From positions 1-21,202 of the forward strand of contig CAZKFN010000032.1 of assembly GCA_964552035.1 (NCBI GenBank): a stretch of DNA of 21,202 nt, read 5' to 3'. Made by a program: the position numbers and the translations under genes. Under the pieces are notes generated by a model, which made no database searches, was not told where the DNA came from, and was given only the letters and a program-made list of their open reading frames with translations. Below are positions 1-7,332 of the stretch, piece by piece. Origin of the DNA: CAZKFN01 sp964552035. GTDB taxonomy: Bacteria; Bacteroidota; Bacteroidia; Flavobacteriales_E; Vicingaceae. How positions within the stretch are numbered: the first letter of the stretch is position 1; each line of letters opens with the position of its first letter.

Positions 1-1
1 T

Positions 2-604
2 CAAAGCGCTATAGACGGAAAGGAAGTTCCTGTTTATCCAACTCCAACCATTGGAATGATGGGAATATTACCCTCCAAAAAGAACATGATGACTTTGGCT
101 TTTCAGGAGGAAGGGGATTTAATTTATATGCTTGGAACTGCTAAAAATGATATCAATTCTTCAGAGTATTTGTATTCTTACCATAACATTAAAGAAAGTT
201 CAGCTCCTTACTTTAATTTAGAAGAAGAGGTAAAACTTCAAAAAACTTTAAAAAGGATTATTAAAGATAAGTTGGTGAAATCTGCTCATGATTGCGCAGA
301 TGGGGGTTTGTTTATTGCTCTTTTAGAGTCTGCAATGCCTAATAACTTAGGATTTAATATTCAAACCGAAGAGGGCATAAGAAAAGATGCTTATTTATTT
401 GGTGAAGCTCAGGGAAGAGTTGTAGTAAGTGTTTCCAAAGCACAAGAACAGGCATTTAAAGATGCAATGAAAACATCTGGGGTTCCTTTTGGTTCAATTG
501 GAGTTGTGGGAGGAGATGAGCTTAAAGTAGATGGGGAAAGCTTTGCAAAGCTATCTGTTGCTAAAGAGGAATTTGATAATGCTTTAGGTAAGCATTTGGA
601 GTAG
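2..604 (+). CDS. purL: Phosphoribosylformylglycinamidine synthase subunit PurL, C-terminal part (5' end outside window)
   Basis: PurL is the ATP-dependent amidotransferase-coupled synthase that turns FGAR into FGAM, the fourth step of purine biosynthesis in the cytoplasm. About 200 C-terminal residues are visible. The reading frame is open from base 2, so the gene begins before the window. The segment PTPTIGMMG followed by a stretch with SAHDCADGGL is characteristic of the AIRS-related C-terminal domain of PurL, where the DxxDGGL-like loop belongs to the nucleotide-binding half. The protein ends normally at TAG (602-604) in ...GKHLE. Family and frame are clear. Whether this is the small PurL of a PurLQS system or the end of a long fused PurL cannot be told from this fragment, although a fused PurL would normally carry a glutaminase domain at this end and none is seen, which favours the small form. 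Confidence 0.9.
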   Translation, partial: QSAIDGKEVPVYPTPTIGMMGILPSKKNMMTLAFQEEGDLIYMLGTAKNDINSSEYLYSYHNIKESSAPYFNLEEEVKLQKTLKRIIKDKLVKSAHDCADGGLFIALLESAMPNNLGFNIQTEEGIRKDAYLFGEAQGRVVVSVSKAQEQAFKDAMKTSGVPFGSIGVVGGDELKVDGESFAKLSVAKEEFDNALGKHLE

Positions 605-939
605 TGTAAGCATAGTTTAGATTTTCTTATACTTAATTGCGTAGTTTCTTGATATAAGTCTTACTGCTTTAATTTTAAGCATTCTAGCTGTTTGAGGATT
701 CAGCTTATATTTCTATTTATAGTCAATTCCAATACTTTCATCAGTAGGCTTTACCTTTTCAACGTCTCATTTATCGAGAACTTTTCTTATGTTTAATGGT
801 AGGAAACCATGTTTTGCCAACTTTTGAAGAAAATTTAATTTCAGGGAAAGGAAGTTAATTTCGGAGTTAACCAACTTATTGTACTAGGAAGAATAGGCAT
901 AAATTCCATTAATAAAGTCAGGAGTTTATGCAACTTGTT
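605..939. other. Gene-poor stretch downstream of purL with a possible gene remnant
   Basis: No intact gene is seen in these 335 bases. On the minus strand, bases 617-712 read as a short open stretch ending in TAA (617-619) and containing LNPQT and then MLKIKA. This faintly resembles the C-terminal half of HU-type DNA-binding proteins (NPQTG..IKIxA). In-frame stops at 713-715 and further upstream show that it cannot be a working gene. The similarity is weak and recalled from the family pattern only. No convincing terminator was found directly after purL. Confidence 0.3.
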
Positions 940-1068
940 TTATTTTTTACCAAAAAGTAATTTTANNNNNNNNNNTGTTTTTCGAGCAAACTTTTGCTTA
1001 GCTGATGTGATTCCTAAGGCTCTTTTCCAAGAAAATGCAAAGCCGTATTTTTTCCTTTTTGCAGTCAT
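940..1068 (-). CDS. Small basic protein, interrupted by the assembly gap
   Basis: The minus strand reads ATG at 1066-1068 and stays open for 31 codons to the Ns: MTAKRKKYGFAFSWKRALGI, then TSAKQKFARKT. On the other side of the ten Ns the same frame continues as KLLFGKK followed by TAA (940-942). With exactly ten Ns the two halves are in frame, giving about 42 residues, but ten Ns are usually a placeholder, so the true length is unknown. The N-terminus is rich in Lys and Arg and carries the aromatic motif YGFxFSWKRALG. It resembles short basic proteins of unknown function that I recall from Bacteroidota genomes, which I cannot verify here. A promoter-like TTG-N19-TATTTTTA lies about 35-60 bases upstream. 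The function is unknown; nucleic-acid binding would be a guess from charge alone. It could also be a chance ORF, but matching ends on both sides of the gap argue against that. Confidence 0.5.
   Translation of the reverse strand: MTAKRKKYGFAFSWKRALGITSAKQKFARKTXXXXKLLFGKK
966..975. other. Assembly gap (ten Ns)
   Basis: Ten consecutive N bases mark a scaffold join. The gap falls inside the small minus-strand gene at 940-1068, so part of that gene is missing. Its real size cannot be inferred from the sequence. Confidence 0.99.
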
Positions 1069-1403
1069 TTTTGGTTAGAAATTAATTTATTTAAAGTTAA
1101 TTAAAAATAGCGCTTTATTTGTGTCTTTCAACTTTATAATTGAAAATAAGACATTATCTGCTTTTAGGAATAGTATCTAGAATCTATTTGCGCCTTAGGT
1201 TTTTTTTGGATACTTTCCTTCATACAAACAACTGAAGGAGTTTAAGCATACCAAAAAAACAAGCATTTGATCTACAATGGAAAAAAGTAATAAACTCCTT
1301 TATAAGTTATATACTTTTGTTATGTTGCGAGCAATACTTTGGTTGTCTATTCAAAAATCGATTTATACTAAAAAAATTATTTAGAACAGTATCGATGAGA
1401 GGT
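1069..1403. other. Intergenic stretch between the small gene and nhaA, with small inverted repeats
   Basis: This stretch lies beyond the 3' end of nhaA (minus strand) and before the small minus-strand gene. It holds a perfect 10-base inverted repeat, AAGGAGTTTA (1235-1244) and TAAACTCCTT (1291-1300), with a 46-base loop, and a smaller hairpin TCCTTCA/TGAAGGA at about 1217-1239. Neither ends in a convincing T tract, so neither is called a terminator. A 35-codon plus-strand ORF (1277-1384, starting MEKSNKLLY) is present but has no supporting signal. Confidence 0.4.
1102..1131 (-). promoter_or_regulatory. Possible Bacteroidota-type promoter of the small basic protein gene
   Basis: Read on the minus strand, TTG (1129-1131), a 19-base spacer and TATTTTTA (1102-1109) match the TTG-N19-TAnnTTTG pattern except for the last base of the -7 box. 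The start codon is 33 bases downstream of the box. AT-rich sequence makes chance matches common. Confidence 0.3.
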
Positions 1404-2741
1404 TTATTTTTTTCTAGCTGTAGAAGGGTTCTTATTTAATACAATATATCCTAATATTCCACCAATAATTGAGGCGACAAATATTCCGATTTTTGCTTGC
1501 ATTTGATATTGTTCATGGTCAAATGCTAATTGGGTAATAAAAAGTGACATTGTAAAACCTATTGATGCTAAAAGTGCTACGCCTAAGAGGTTTTTATAGT
1601 TCATACCTTGAGGCAAAGAGGCTATTTTTAATTTTATACTTAACCAAGTTAAACCCACAATTCCTATCACTTTTCCTATTAACAAACCCAATGCAACACC
1701 AACAGCTACATTTGTTTCTAATAAAGATTTCATGTTCATATCAAGCACTGTGATTCCTGCATTTGCCAAAGCGAATATGGGAATAATCAAAAAGGTAACG
1801 AAAGGGTGCATAGTGTGTTCCAATCTTTGTAAAGGTGGAGTTGCTTTTTTGTTATCTCTTGACATCCTATCGATTATTTTGAGTTGTTCATCGGTTACAG
1901 TAGGTAGGTGATTAGGGTCTGCATTTTTGAATTGTATTAAGTTCTTTTTAAGTCGAGCATTAAAGACATCTTCTTTTATTTTTACATCTGCAGGAATCAT
2001 AAATGCTGCTAATACAGCAGCTATTGTGGCATGAACTCCAGAGAGAAGAAAAAGAGTCCATACACCGCCTATCCCTAATATAGCATAGAAAACAATGTTT
2101 CTAACCCCTAGGCGATTGCTTAAAAACATCAGCAATAGAAAGAGTAATCCAATACCTAAATTTAGGGTAGAAATATCAGAAGTATAAAAGAAGGCAATTA
2201 CCAACACTGCCCCTAAATCATCGACAATTGCAATAGCAGTAAGGAAAACTTTAAGCGATAGTGGAATTTTATCTCCCAAAAGATATAACACACCTAAAGC
2301 AAAAGCAATATCAGTTGCCATAGGAATTCCCCAACCACTACTAACTTCTGCTCCTGGATTAAAGATAAAGTAGATCATAGCAGGAAAAAACATACCTCCA
2401 AGAGCTGCGATTATTGGGAGCATTGATTTACGCACATTGGAAAGCTCTCCAGCAACGATTTCTCTTTTTAATTCTAAACCAACTACAAAAAAGAAAATCG
2501 ACATTAACCCATCATTTATCCAATGATGAATACTGAGGTTAAGAAAAGGTTTCCCATTAATAATCAGTCCTAATTTCTGTTGAAAGAACTCAAAGTAATG
2601 TTGACTCCAAGGTGAATTTGCTAAAATAAAAGCAAGGACAGCAGCTATGCCTAAAACTAAACCCCCTGACTTTTCTTCTTGAATAAACTTATAAATAGGT
2701 AATAATATTTTATAAATTGGGGCTTTTTTCTGCTCTGTCAT
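1404..2741 (-). CDS. nhaA: Na+/H+ antiporter NhaA
   Basis: NhaA is an electrogenic antiporter of the inner membrane that expels Na+ or Li+ in exchange for protons and helps with salt and alkaline pH tolerance. The 445-residue protein has the family's many hydrophobic segments and its diagnostic motifs: NDGLMSIFFFVVGLELKRE near residues 76-94, MATDIAFALG (Asp144, equivalent to the Asp133 region of the E. coli protein) and AIVDDLGAVL (Asp174/Asp175, the ion-binding pair equivalent to Asp163/Asp164). A charged loop of roughly 60 residues near 255-315 makes it longer than the roughly 390-residue E. coli protein. Start ATG (2739-2741). It stands alone, about 480 bases downstream of the M16 protease gene and after that gene's terminator, so it probably has its own promoter and a long leader. 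Confidence 0.95.
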   Translation of the reverse strand: MTEQKKAPIYKILLPIYKFIQEEKSGGLVLGIAAVLAFILANSPWSQHYFEFFQQKLGLIINGKPFLNLSIHHWINDGLMSIFFFVVGLELKREIVAGELSNVRKSMLPIIAALGGMFFPAMIYFIFNPGAEVSSGWGIPMATDIAFALGVLYLLGDKIPLSLKVFLTAIAIVDDLGAVLVIAFFYTSDISTLNLGIGLLFLLLMFLSNRLGVRNIVFYAILGIGGVWTLFLLSGVHATIAAVLAAFMIPADVKIKEDVFNARLKKNLIQFKNADPNHLPTVTDEQLKIIDRMSRDNKKATPPLQRLEHTMHPFVTFLIIPIFALANAGITVLDMNMKSLLETNVAVGVALGLLIGKVIGIVGLTWLSIKLKIASLPQGMNYKNLLGVALLASIGFTMSLFITQLAFDHEQYQMQAKIGIFVASIIGGILGYIVLNKNPSTARKK

Positions 2742-3167
2742 GTATTATTTTTTATGCTTCCTATACTTAAATTAATATTAAATACACTAGATAGTGAATA
2801 CTGTTTTTAGTAGATTTTGCTTTATATAAAGAATTCTGAACAATTTAGCTTACCCTGCTTATGAAGAATCACAACTTAAATTATCACTTTCTTTCTCTTA
2901 AAATAAAACCACATTATGTGTCTATTTGTTCAACGTCCACAGGCCTATTAATTATAAGCAAGGGTAAAAGTAAGTTTAAATTAAAAACATTAAAGGGCTG
3001 GTGTGCAAATTTATGTTAAGAATTATGGGGCTTTTGAATATGTAAGATTTAAGTTGTCTTCTATCATTTCACTGGTTTAATTATTGAAAACGTTTTGCTG
3101 ATTAAGCTATACTTTTTTGGGAAAATCTTATACTTTTAGCTAGTTAGACCTTCTTCTTTTTTTCAAC
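2742..3167 (-). other. Long upstream region (leader) of nhaA
   Basis: No gene is seen in these 426 bases. On the minus strand a -7-like TAAATTTG lies at 3006-3013, with no matching TTG at the usual spacing. If used, it would give an nhaA leader of about 260 bases. That leader would contain the large inverted repeat described separately (2850-2967) and a short hairpin CACA-TAA-TGTG inside it. Confidence 0.35.
2850..2967 (-). promoter_or_regulatory. Candidate structured leader element upstream of nhaA
   Basis: The arms TTACCCTGCTTAT (2850-2862) and ATAAGCAAGGGTAA (2954-2967) are complementary over 13 bases with one extra A as a bulge. In an nhaA transcript they would form a closing stem around about 91 bases, in which smaller hairpins such as CACATAATGTG could fold. 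The end nearest nhaA lies about 108 bases before its start codon. It matches no RNA class that I can recognise. A remnant of a small inverted-repeat element, or chance, are alternatives. Confidence 0.3.
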
Positions 3168-3200
3168 AAAAAAAGCCAGGCATTTCCACCTAGCTTTTTT
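3168..3200 (-). terminator. Rho-independent terminator after the M16 protease gene (may work in both directions)
   Basis: Read on the minus strand, an A run, GCTAGG, an 8-base loop, CCTGGC and a run of seven Ts form a hairpin with one G-T pair. It begins about 20 bases after the protease stop codon (3220-3222). Both sides carry A/T runs, so it could also stop transcription arriving on the plus strand. Confidence 0.75.
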
Positions 3201-3219
3201 AAAATTTAGCTTTGATAAT

Positions 3220-6153
3220 CTAATATCCAAAAACATCTTTTAAAGACAGCTCTTTAACTGAGCCATATTCCTTTAAAACCTCAAAATCCAACTTATTTTT
3301 ATCCCCAATAAGGACAATATCATAAGCACTATTTTGGATATAATTTTTGTGGAAGTCCTTTAAGTCCTCCATGCTAATACCTGGAATAGCTTTGTAAACA
3401 TCTTCCCTTTGGTCATAATCTAAACCATGACGCAAAGCGGATTCGTAATTCCATAACTTAGAAGCCTTGGTAATTCTTTGCGTTCTAATCTTTTCTAAAG
3501 CAGACTTTTTAGCTAAATCAAAACTCTTGTTGGATTCGGGTAAGTTGTTTAACAAATCTAACATACCATCCATAGCACTGCCCAATTTATCTGCTTGCGT
3601 TCCAATATAAGCAATTACATAATGCGATGAAGCACTGTCGGAAGGGGTGCTAAAAGTAGAGTAAACTGAATAAGCCAAAGCCTTAGATTCCCTCATTTCT
3701 TGGAAAACAATAGAGCCCATTCCACCGCCAAAATATTCATTATAAACTCTAGCAATTGCAGCAGTTTTTGGATTGAACTTTTCTTTTTTAGCTATAAACA
3801 TAATCTCTGCTTGCTCCATTTTATAATCTACCCAATGCACAATACTTTCTGTTTGAGCCAACTCTACAAATTCCTTTTTCTCAGGTACTGCATTTAAGTT
3901 TTCTGGACTTTGATGTAAGCTCTCTAGCTTTTGAGTAAGCACTTTGTCTGCATACGGGCCATAGTATAATACCCTGTGCTCATAACTGTTTAAACTGTGG
4001 ATTAAGTCCACCAAATCTTGAGGATTTATGGCATTTAACTCTTCCTCTGAGAGAATATTTTTAAAAGGATTGTTCTCTCCATATTTAGCAAAATTCATCA
4101 GTCCATTATTTAAGATAACGCCCTTAGATAACTTGCTGTCTTCTCTACGCTTTAAGATGTCAGAAAGTAAATTTTCCCATGCAGTTTCATTCACTTTAGC
4201 TTGGCTCAACAACCCCTCGAGAAGTTGTAATCCTTTTTCAAAGTTTTCATTTAATCCGCTTAAAGAAACATACACTCTTTCATTTCCAGTTGAAATGGAA
4301 TATTCACAGCCAATCTTATAAAACTCTTGTTTGATCTCAGCTGGACTTAAATCATCGGTACCTAAATATTTAAGGTATTGAAGAGCTGGAGACAACATTT
4401 TATTGTTGTTATTACCCATTTCAAAAACATAATATAAAGAGAAAAGATCATTAGAAGTGTTTTCTATGCTTCTAACGATAATGCCGTTTGGTAATTCCTG
4501 TTCTGTAATTTCCTTTTTATAATCTAAAAACACAGGTTCAATAGGATTTACCTCCATTTCTTGCATTTTAATTAAGAAAGGAGAAGCAGCCTCTCGGTTT
4601 ACTTCTACAGGAGTAATGTTTGGTTTTTCAACACTTAAAACATTTTTATCTTCACCCGTTCTTTTGTAGGTTATAACATAATTATCTTGATAATGAGTAT
4701 TGGCAAACTCGACAATTTCTTCTTTGGTTATTTTAGATAATCTATCAATTTCATCCACTACATCTATCCAATCGGTTTGAAGGATAAAAGCTTCTACCAT
4801 CTCACCAACTCTAGCTCTATTACTCTCTAAACCTTTAATTCTAGAAAGTTTTAAGTCATTGATGATAGCTTCCATTAACCAATCAGGAAAGGCCCCTGCT
4901 TTTAAGCTGTCAATTTGCTGCAAGATTAAATCTTTCACTTCTTCTAGAGTTTGTCCGTCTTTAGTTCTACCATAAAACATATGTGTGGAATAATCATCTA
5001 GAATATAGCTAAAAGAAGAAGCACCCAATACTTTTTGCTCTTGGTTGAGGTTTAAGTCGATGATGCCTGCTGCAGAGTTGGATAAAATCATATCTGCCAT
5101 GTTCATTAAATCTGCCTCTTGGCTTCCTTCACCTTCAAATCTGTAGGCAAGGTAAACAAAGGAAGCATCAGGACCATATACCTCGTTGGTTTTAATGTTT
5201 TGTATAGGCTCTTCTTGAATCACTTCAAAAGCGGGATCATCTTTTCTTTCCATGCCTCCGAAGTACTCTTTAATCTTTTCATAAACTACATCGGGATCAA
5301 AATCTCCAGCCATACAAATAGCCATGTTGTTAGGAACATAGTATTTATCAAAATACTTTCTAATTTCTTTAACCGAAGGATTTTTTAGATGCTCAATTGT
5401 TCCAATAGTCGTTTGCTGTCCGTATTGGTGTTTGGGGAATAAACCATCGAAAGTGGCATACCATGCTTTTCTAAAATCGTTGTCTAGAGTACGGTTTTTT
5501 TCTTCATAAACTGCTTCTAATTCCGTGTGAAATAATCTAAATTGTGGGTTTCTAAATCTCTCAACTTCGATTTGTAACCATTTGTCAATTTGATTTGAAG
5601 GTATATCGTTTATATAAACAGTTTGTTCGAAAGAAGTATAGGCATTCGTGCCTGTTGCTCCTAGCTCTGAAACTAATTTGTCGTATTCATTGGCGATAGC
5701 ATAGGTTGAAGCCAAGTTTGAAATGCTGTCAATTTGAGCATAAATAAAAGCTCTTTCTTCAGCATCATTTATTTTACGATACACCTCGTAAAGGCTGTCG
5801 ATTTGATTTAATAAAGGTTTTTCCTTTTCAAAATCAGAAGTTCCGTACTTATCAGTTCCTTTAAAAAGCATATGCTCCAAGTAATGTGCTAAACCTGTGG
5901 CATCGGCAGGGTCGTTTTTACTTCCTGCTCTAACTGCTATGGCAGTGTTAACTTTAGGTGCTTCTTTATTAACCGATAAATAAATTTTCAAACCATTATC
6001 TAAGGTATAAATCCTAGTTTGACTGGGGTCATTTTCAATGATTTCATATTTGGTATTGCTTTGATTGGAGCTTTTTTCTCCTTCGTTACAAGCAAAAAAA
6101 GCAAGGCTGACAATGCTTAGCAATGTAGCAAAGTACAAATTTTTAAACTTCAT
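3220..6153 (-). CDS. M16 family zinc metalloprotease, lipoprotein
   Basis: This is a predicted zinc peptidase of the insulinase/pitrilysin-like M16 family acting in the cell envelope. The N-terminus is a lipoprotein signal with a lipobox ending at Cys22 (AFFAC). The inverted zinc motif HxxEH is at His90-His94 (HYLEH), and the third ligand probably lies in EAVYEEKNR (about Glu217), farther along than usual because of an insertion at about residues 105-165. The layout of four M16 half-domains fits the 977 residues: an active N-terminal half, an inactive C-terminal half starting near residue 540, and a conserved GGGMGSIVFQEMRE segment near 820 typical of the second half. ATG start at 6151-6153. 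It lies 97 bases downstream of rsmA and ends at a terminator, so it is likely transcribed alone. Its substrate is unknown; family members degrade peptides. Confidence 0.9.
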   Translation of the reverse strand: MKFKNLYFATLLSIVSLAFFACNEGEKSSNQSNTKYEIIENDPSQTRIYTLDNGLKIYLSVNKEAPKVNTAIAVRAGSKNDPADATGLAHYLEHMLFKGTDKYGTSDFEKEKPLLNQIDSLYEVYRKINDAEERAFIYAQIDSISNLASTYAIANEYDKLVSELGATGTNAYTSFEQTVYINDIPSNQIDKWLQIEVERFRNPQFRLFHTELEAVYEEKNRTLDNDFRKAWYATFDGLFPKHQYGQQTTIGTIEHLKNPSVKEIRKYFDKYYVPNNMAICMAGDFDPDVVYEKIKEYFGGMERKDDPAFEVIQEEPIQNIKTNEVYGPDASFVYLAYRFEGEGSQEADLMNMADMILSNSAAGIIDLNLNQEQKVLGASSFSYILDDYSTHMFYGRTKDGQTLEEVKDLILQQIDSLKAGAFPDWLMEAIINDLKLSRIKGLESNRARVGEMVEAFILQTDWIDVVDEIDRLSKITKEEIVEFANTHYQDNYVITYKRTGEDKNVLSVEKPNITPVEVNREAASPFLIKMQEMEVNPIEPVFLDYKKEITEQELPNGIIVRSIENTSNDLFSLYYVFEMGNNNNKMLSPALQYLKYLGTDDLSPAEIKQEFYKIGCEYSISTGNERVYVSLSGLNENFEKGLQLLEGLLSQAKVNETAWENLLSDILKRREDSKLSKGVILNNGLMNFAKYGENNPFKNILSEEELNAINPQDLVDLIHSLNSYEHRVLYYGPYADKVLTQKLESLHQSPENLNAVPEKKEFVELAQTESIVHWVDYKMEQAEIMFIAKKEKFNPKTAAIARVYNEYFGGGMGSIVFQEMRESKALAYSVYSTFSTPSDSASSHYVIAYIGTQADKLGSAMDGMLDLLNNLPESNKSFDLAKKSALEKIRTQRITKASKLWNYESALRHGLDYDQREDVYKAIPGISMEDLKDFHKNYIQNSAYDIVLIGDKNKLDFEVLKEYGSVKELSLKDVFGY

Positions 6154-6203
6154 GATTATTTAGGTAATTCTGATTCAAGTTGCGAATTTAACCAAAGATT
6201 ATT

Positions 6204-6225
6204 TAGCAATTAGTCTTAATTGCTA
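6204..6225. other. Perfect 9-base hairpin between rsmA and the M16 gene
   Basis: TAGCAATTA (6204-6212), a 4-base loop and TAATTGCTA (6217-6225) form a perfect inverted repeat. On the minus strand it follows rsmA by about 25 bases and precedes the protease start by about 50. No T tract follows it (AATAATCTTT), so it may be a weak terminator of the upstream operon, an operator, or a structure in the protease leader. Confidence 0.4.
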
Positions 6226-6250
6226 TAAAAATCAGATACTTAAATTTGTT

Positions 6251-7027
6251 TTATACTGAATCGATTAAATTGGTGAGTTCAATAAAATCATCAACGCTTA
6301 ATTGCTCTGGGCGTTTTCCAAAAATTTCATTTCCTTTAATTTCATCACTGAGAATTGATTTTAAAGAATTTCTCATAGTTTTTCTTCTTTGATTAAAAGC
6401 CAACTTAACTATGGATTTAAACTTTTTCTCATCACAAGCTAATTCTTTTATATTATTTCTTCTTAGACGAATTACAGCAGATTTTACCTTTGGAGGAGGG
6501 TCAAAAACATCTTCATTAACGGTAAAAAGATACTCAGTATCGTAAAAAGCTTGAAGTAGAATTGAGGTAATTCCATAAATTTTTGAGCCGGCTTTTGCCG
6601 TAATTCTTTCGGCTACTTCTTTTTGAAACATACCTACCACCTCTATGATTTGTTCTTTGTGATCTAGGGCTTTAAATAAAATTTGAGTGGAAATATTATA
6701 AGGGAAATTGCCAATCACTCCTAAAGGCTTCTCTTGGAAAAGCAGTTGAAAGTCCAACTCTAAAAAATCCCCTTCAATAATGTTTTCATGAGGAACTTCA
6801 TTTTTGTTTTTTAGATACTCAACTGATTCCCCATCGATTTCTACCAAATAGAGTTTAAAGTCTTTTCTTTGGATTAAAAGGTCGGTGAGCACCCCCATTC
6901 CAGGTCCAACCTCCAGTGCATTTTTAAACTTGCCTTCCACATTAAAAGCTTCAACGGTTTGAAATGCAATTTGATTATCTTTAAGGAAGTGTTGTCCTAA
7001 ATGCTTTTTTGCTCTTACTCTTTTCAT
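6251..7027 (-). CDS. rsmA: 16S rRNA (adenine(1518)-N6/adenine(1519)-N6)-dimethyltransferase RsmA (KsgA)
   Basis: RsmA dimethylates two adjacent adenosines in the loop of helix 45 of 16S rRNA, using S-adenosylmethionine, during late assembly of the small ribosomal subunit. The 258-residue length is normal for the family. Visible motifs are KKHLGQHFLKD near residues 7-17, the SAM-binding loop EVGPGMG at 39-45, the acidic VEID near 62-65, and the catalytic NFPY at 107-110. The C-terminal FNQRRKTMRNSLKS segment is also typical. The ATG (7025-7027) overlaps the stop of the DUF4286 gene by four bases (ATGA), which points to translational coupling. It is the last gene of the serS-led cluster. Confidence 0.97.
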   Translation of the reverse strand: MKRVRAKKHLGQHFLKDNQIAFQTVEAFNVEGKFKNALEVGPGMGVLTDLLIQRKDFKLYLVEIDGESVEYLKNKNEVPHENIIEGDFLELDFQLLFQEKPLGVIGNFPYNISTQILFKALDHKEQIIEVVGMFQKEVAERITAKAGSKIYGITSILLQAFYDTEYLFTVNEDVFDPPPKVKSAVIRLRRNNIKELACDEKKFKSIVKLAFNQRRKTMRNSLKSILSDEIKGNEIFGKRPEQLSVDDFIELTNLIDSV

Positions 7028-7332
7028 TCTACTTCTTCTAGCAAGGTACGAAATGCAACTACCTTATCTTGGTATAAATCCTGATGTTCTTTTTGAAGTT
7101 GAGGAGCATGTTTAGATTGATATTGATGTAAGTCAGCCATACTTTTACAACGGTATTGAATGTTGTACGTTGTTCCTTCATTTTCTTTAAGATGAGAAAT
7201 TATTCTACACATTTTATGAGATTCGAAAAATCCAGTATTCATAACATCTGGAATGTGGGTGTTTTTCATCCACTGTAACCAAGTGTCATGAATCTCATTA
7301 TCTACATTTAGAGTAACACTATATATTATCAT
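7024..7332 (-). CDS. DUF4286 family protein
   Basis: This small 102-residue protein, starting MIIYSVTLNVDNEIHDTWLQ, matches my memory of the DUF4286 family, which is widespread in Bacteroidota and has no assigned function. It has no signal peptide or membrane segment and is probably cytoplasmic. The pattern of alternating strands and helices and a WMKNTHIPDVMNTGFF segment recall ferredoxin-like dimeric alpha/beta-barrel folds; that is inference. It overlaps both neighbours by four bases (ATGA), the TPR gene upstream and rsmA downstream, so all three are probably made from one message. Any functional tie to rRNA methylation is unproven. Confidence 0.85.
   Translation of the reverse strand: MIIYSVTLNVDNEIHDTWLQWMKNTHIPDVMNTGFFESHKMCRIISHLKENEGTTYNIQYRCKSMADLHQYQSKHAPQLQKEHQDLYQDKVVAFRTLLEEVE

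Noticed and set aside
1277..1384. A 35-codon plus-strand ORF (MEKSNKLLY...)
   Set aside because: Short, no ribosome site or promoter, ordinary AT-rich composition, and its start lies inside the loop of an inverted repeat.
605..1403. An insertion sequence or tRNA gene in the gene-poor region
   Set aside because: No transposase fragment, no terminal repeats with target duplications, and no tRNA cloverleaf or GGTTCAAAT-like T arm were found.
2742..3167. A known riboswitch class in the nhaA leader
   Set aside because: Ion-sensing RNAs were considered, but I could match no conserved core; only an unnamed inverted repeat is supported.
5119..5388. Plus-strand ORF inside the M16 protease gene (others at 3700-3897 and 4028-4321)
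   Set aside because: These lie wholly opposite a well-supported protease gene with conserved motifs; no independent signal.
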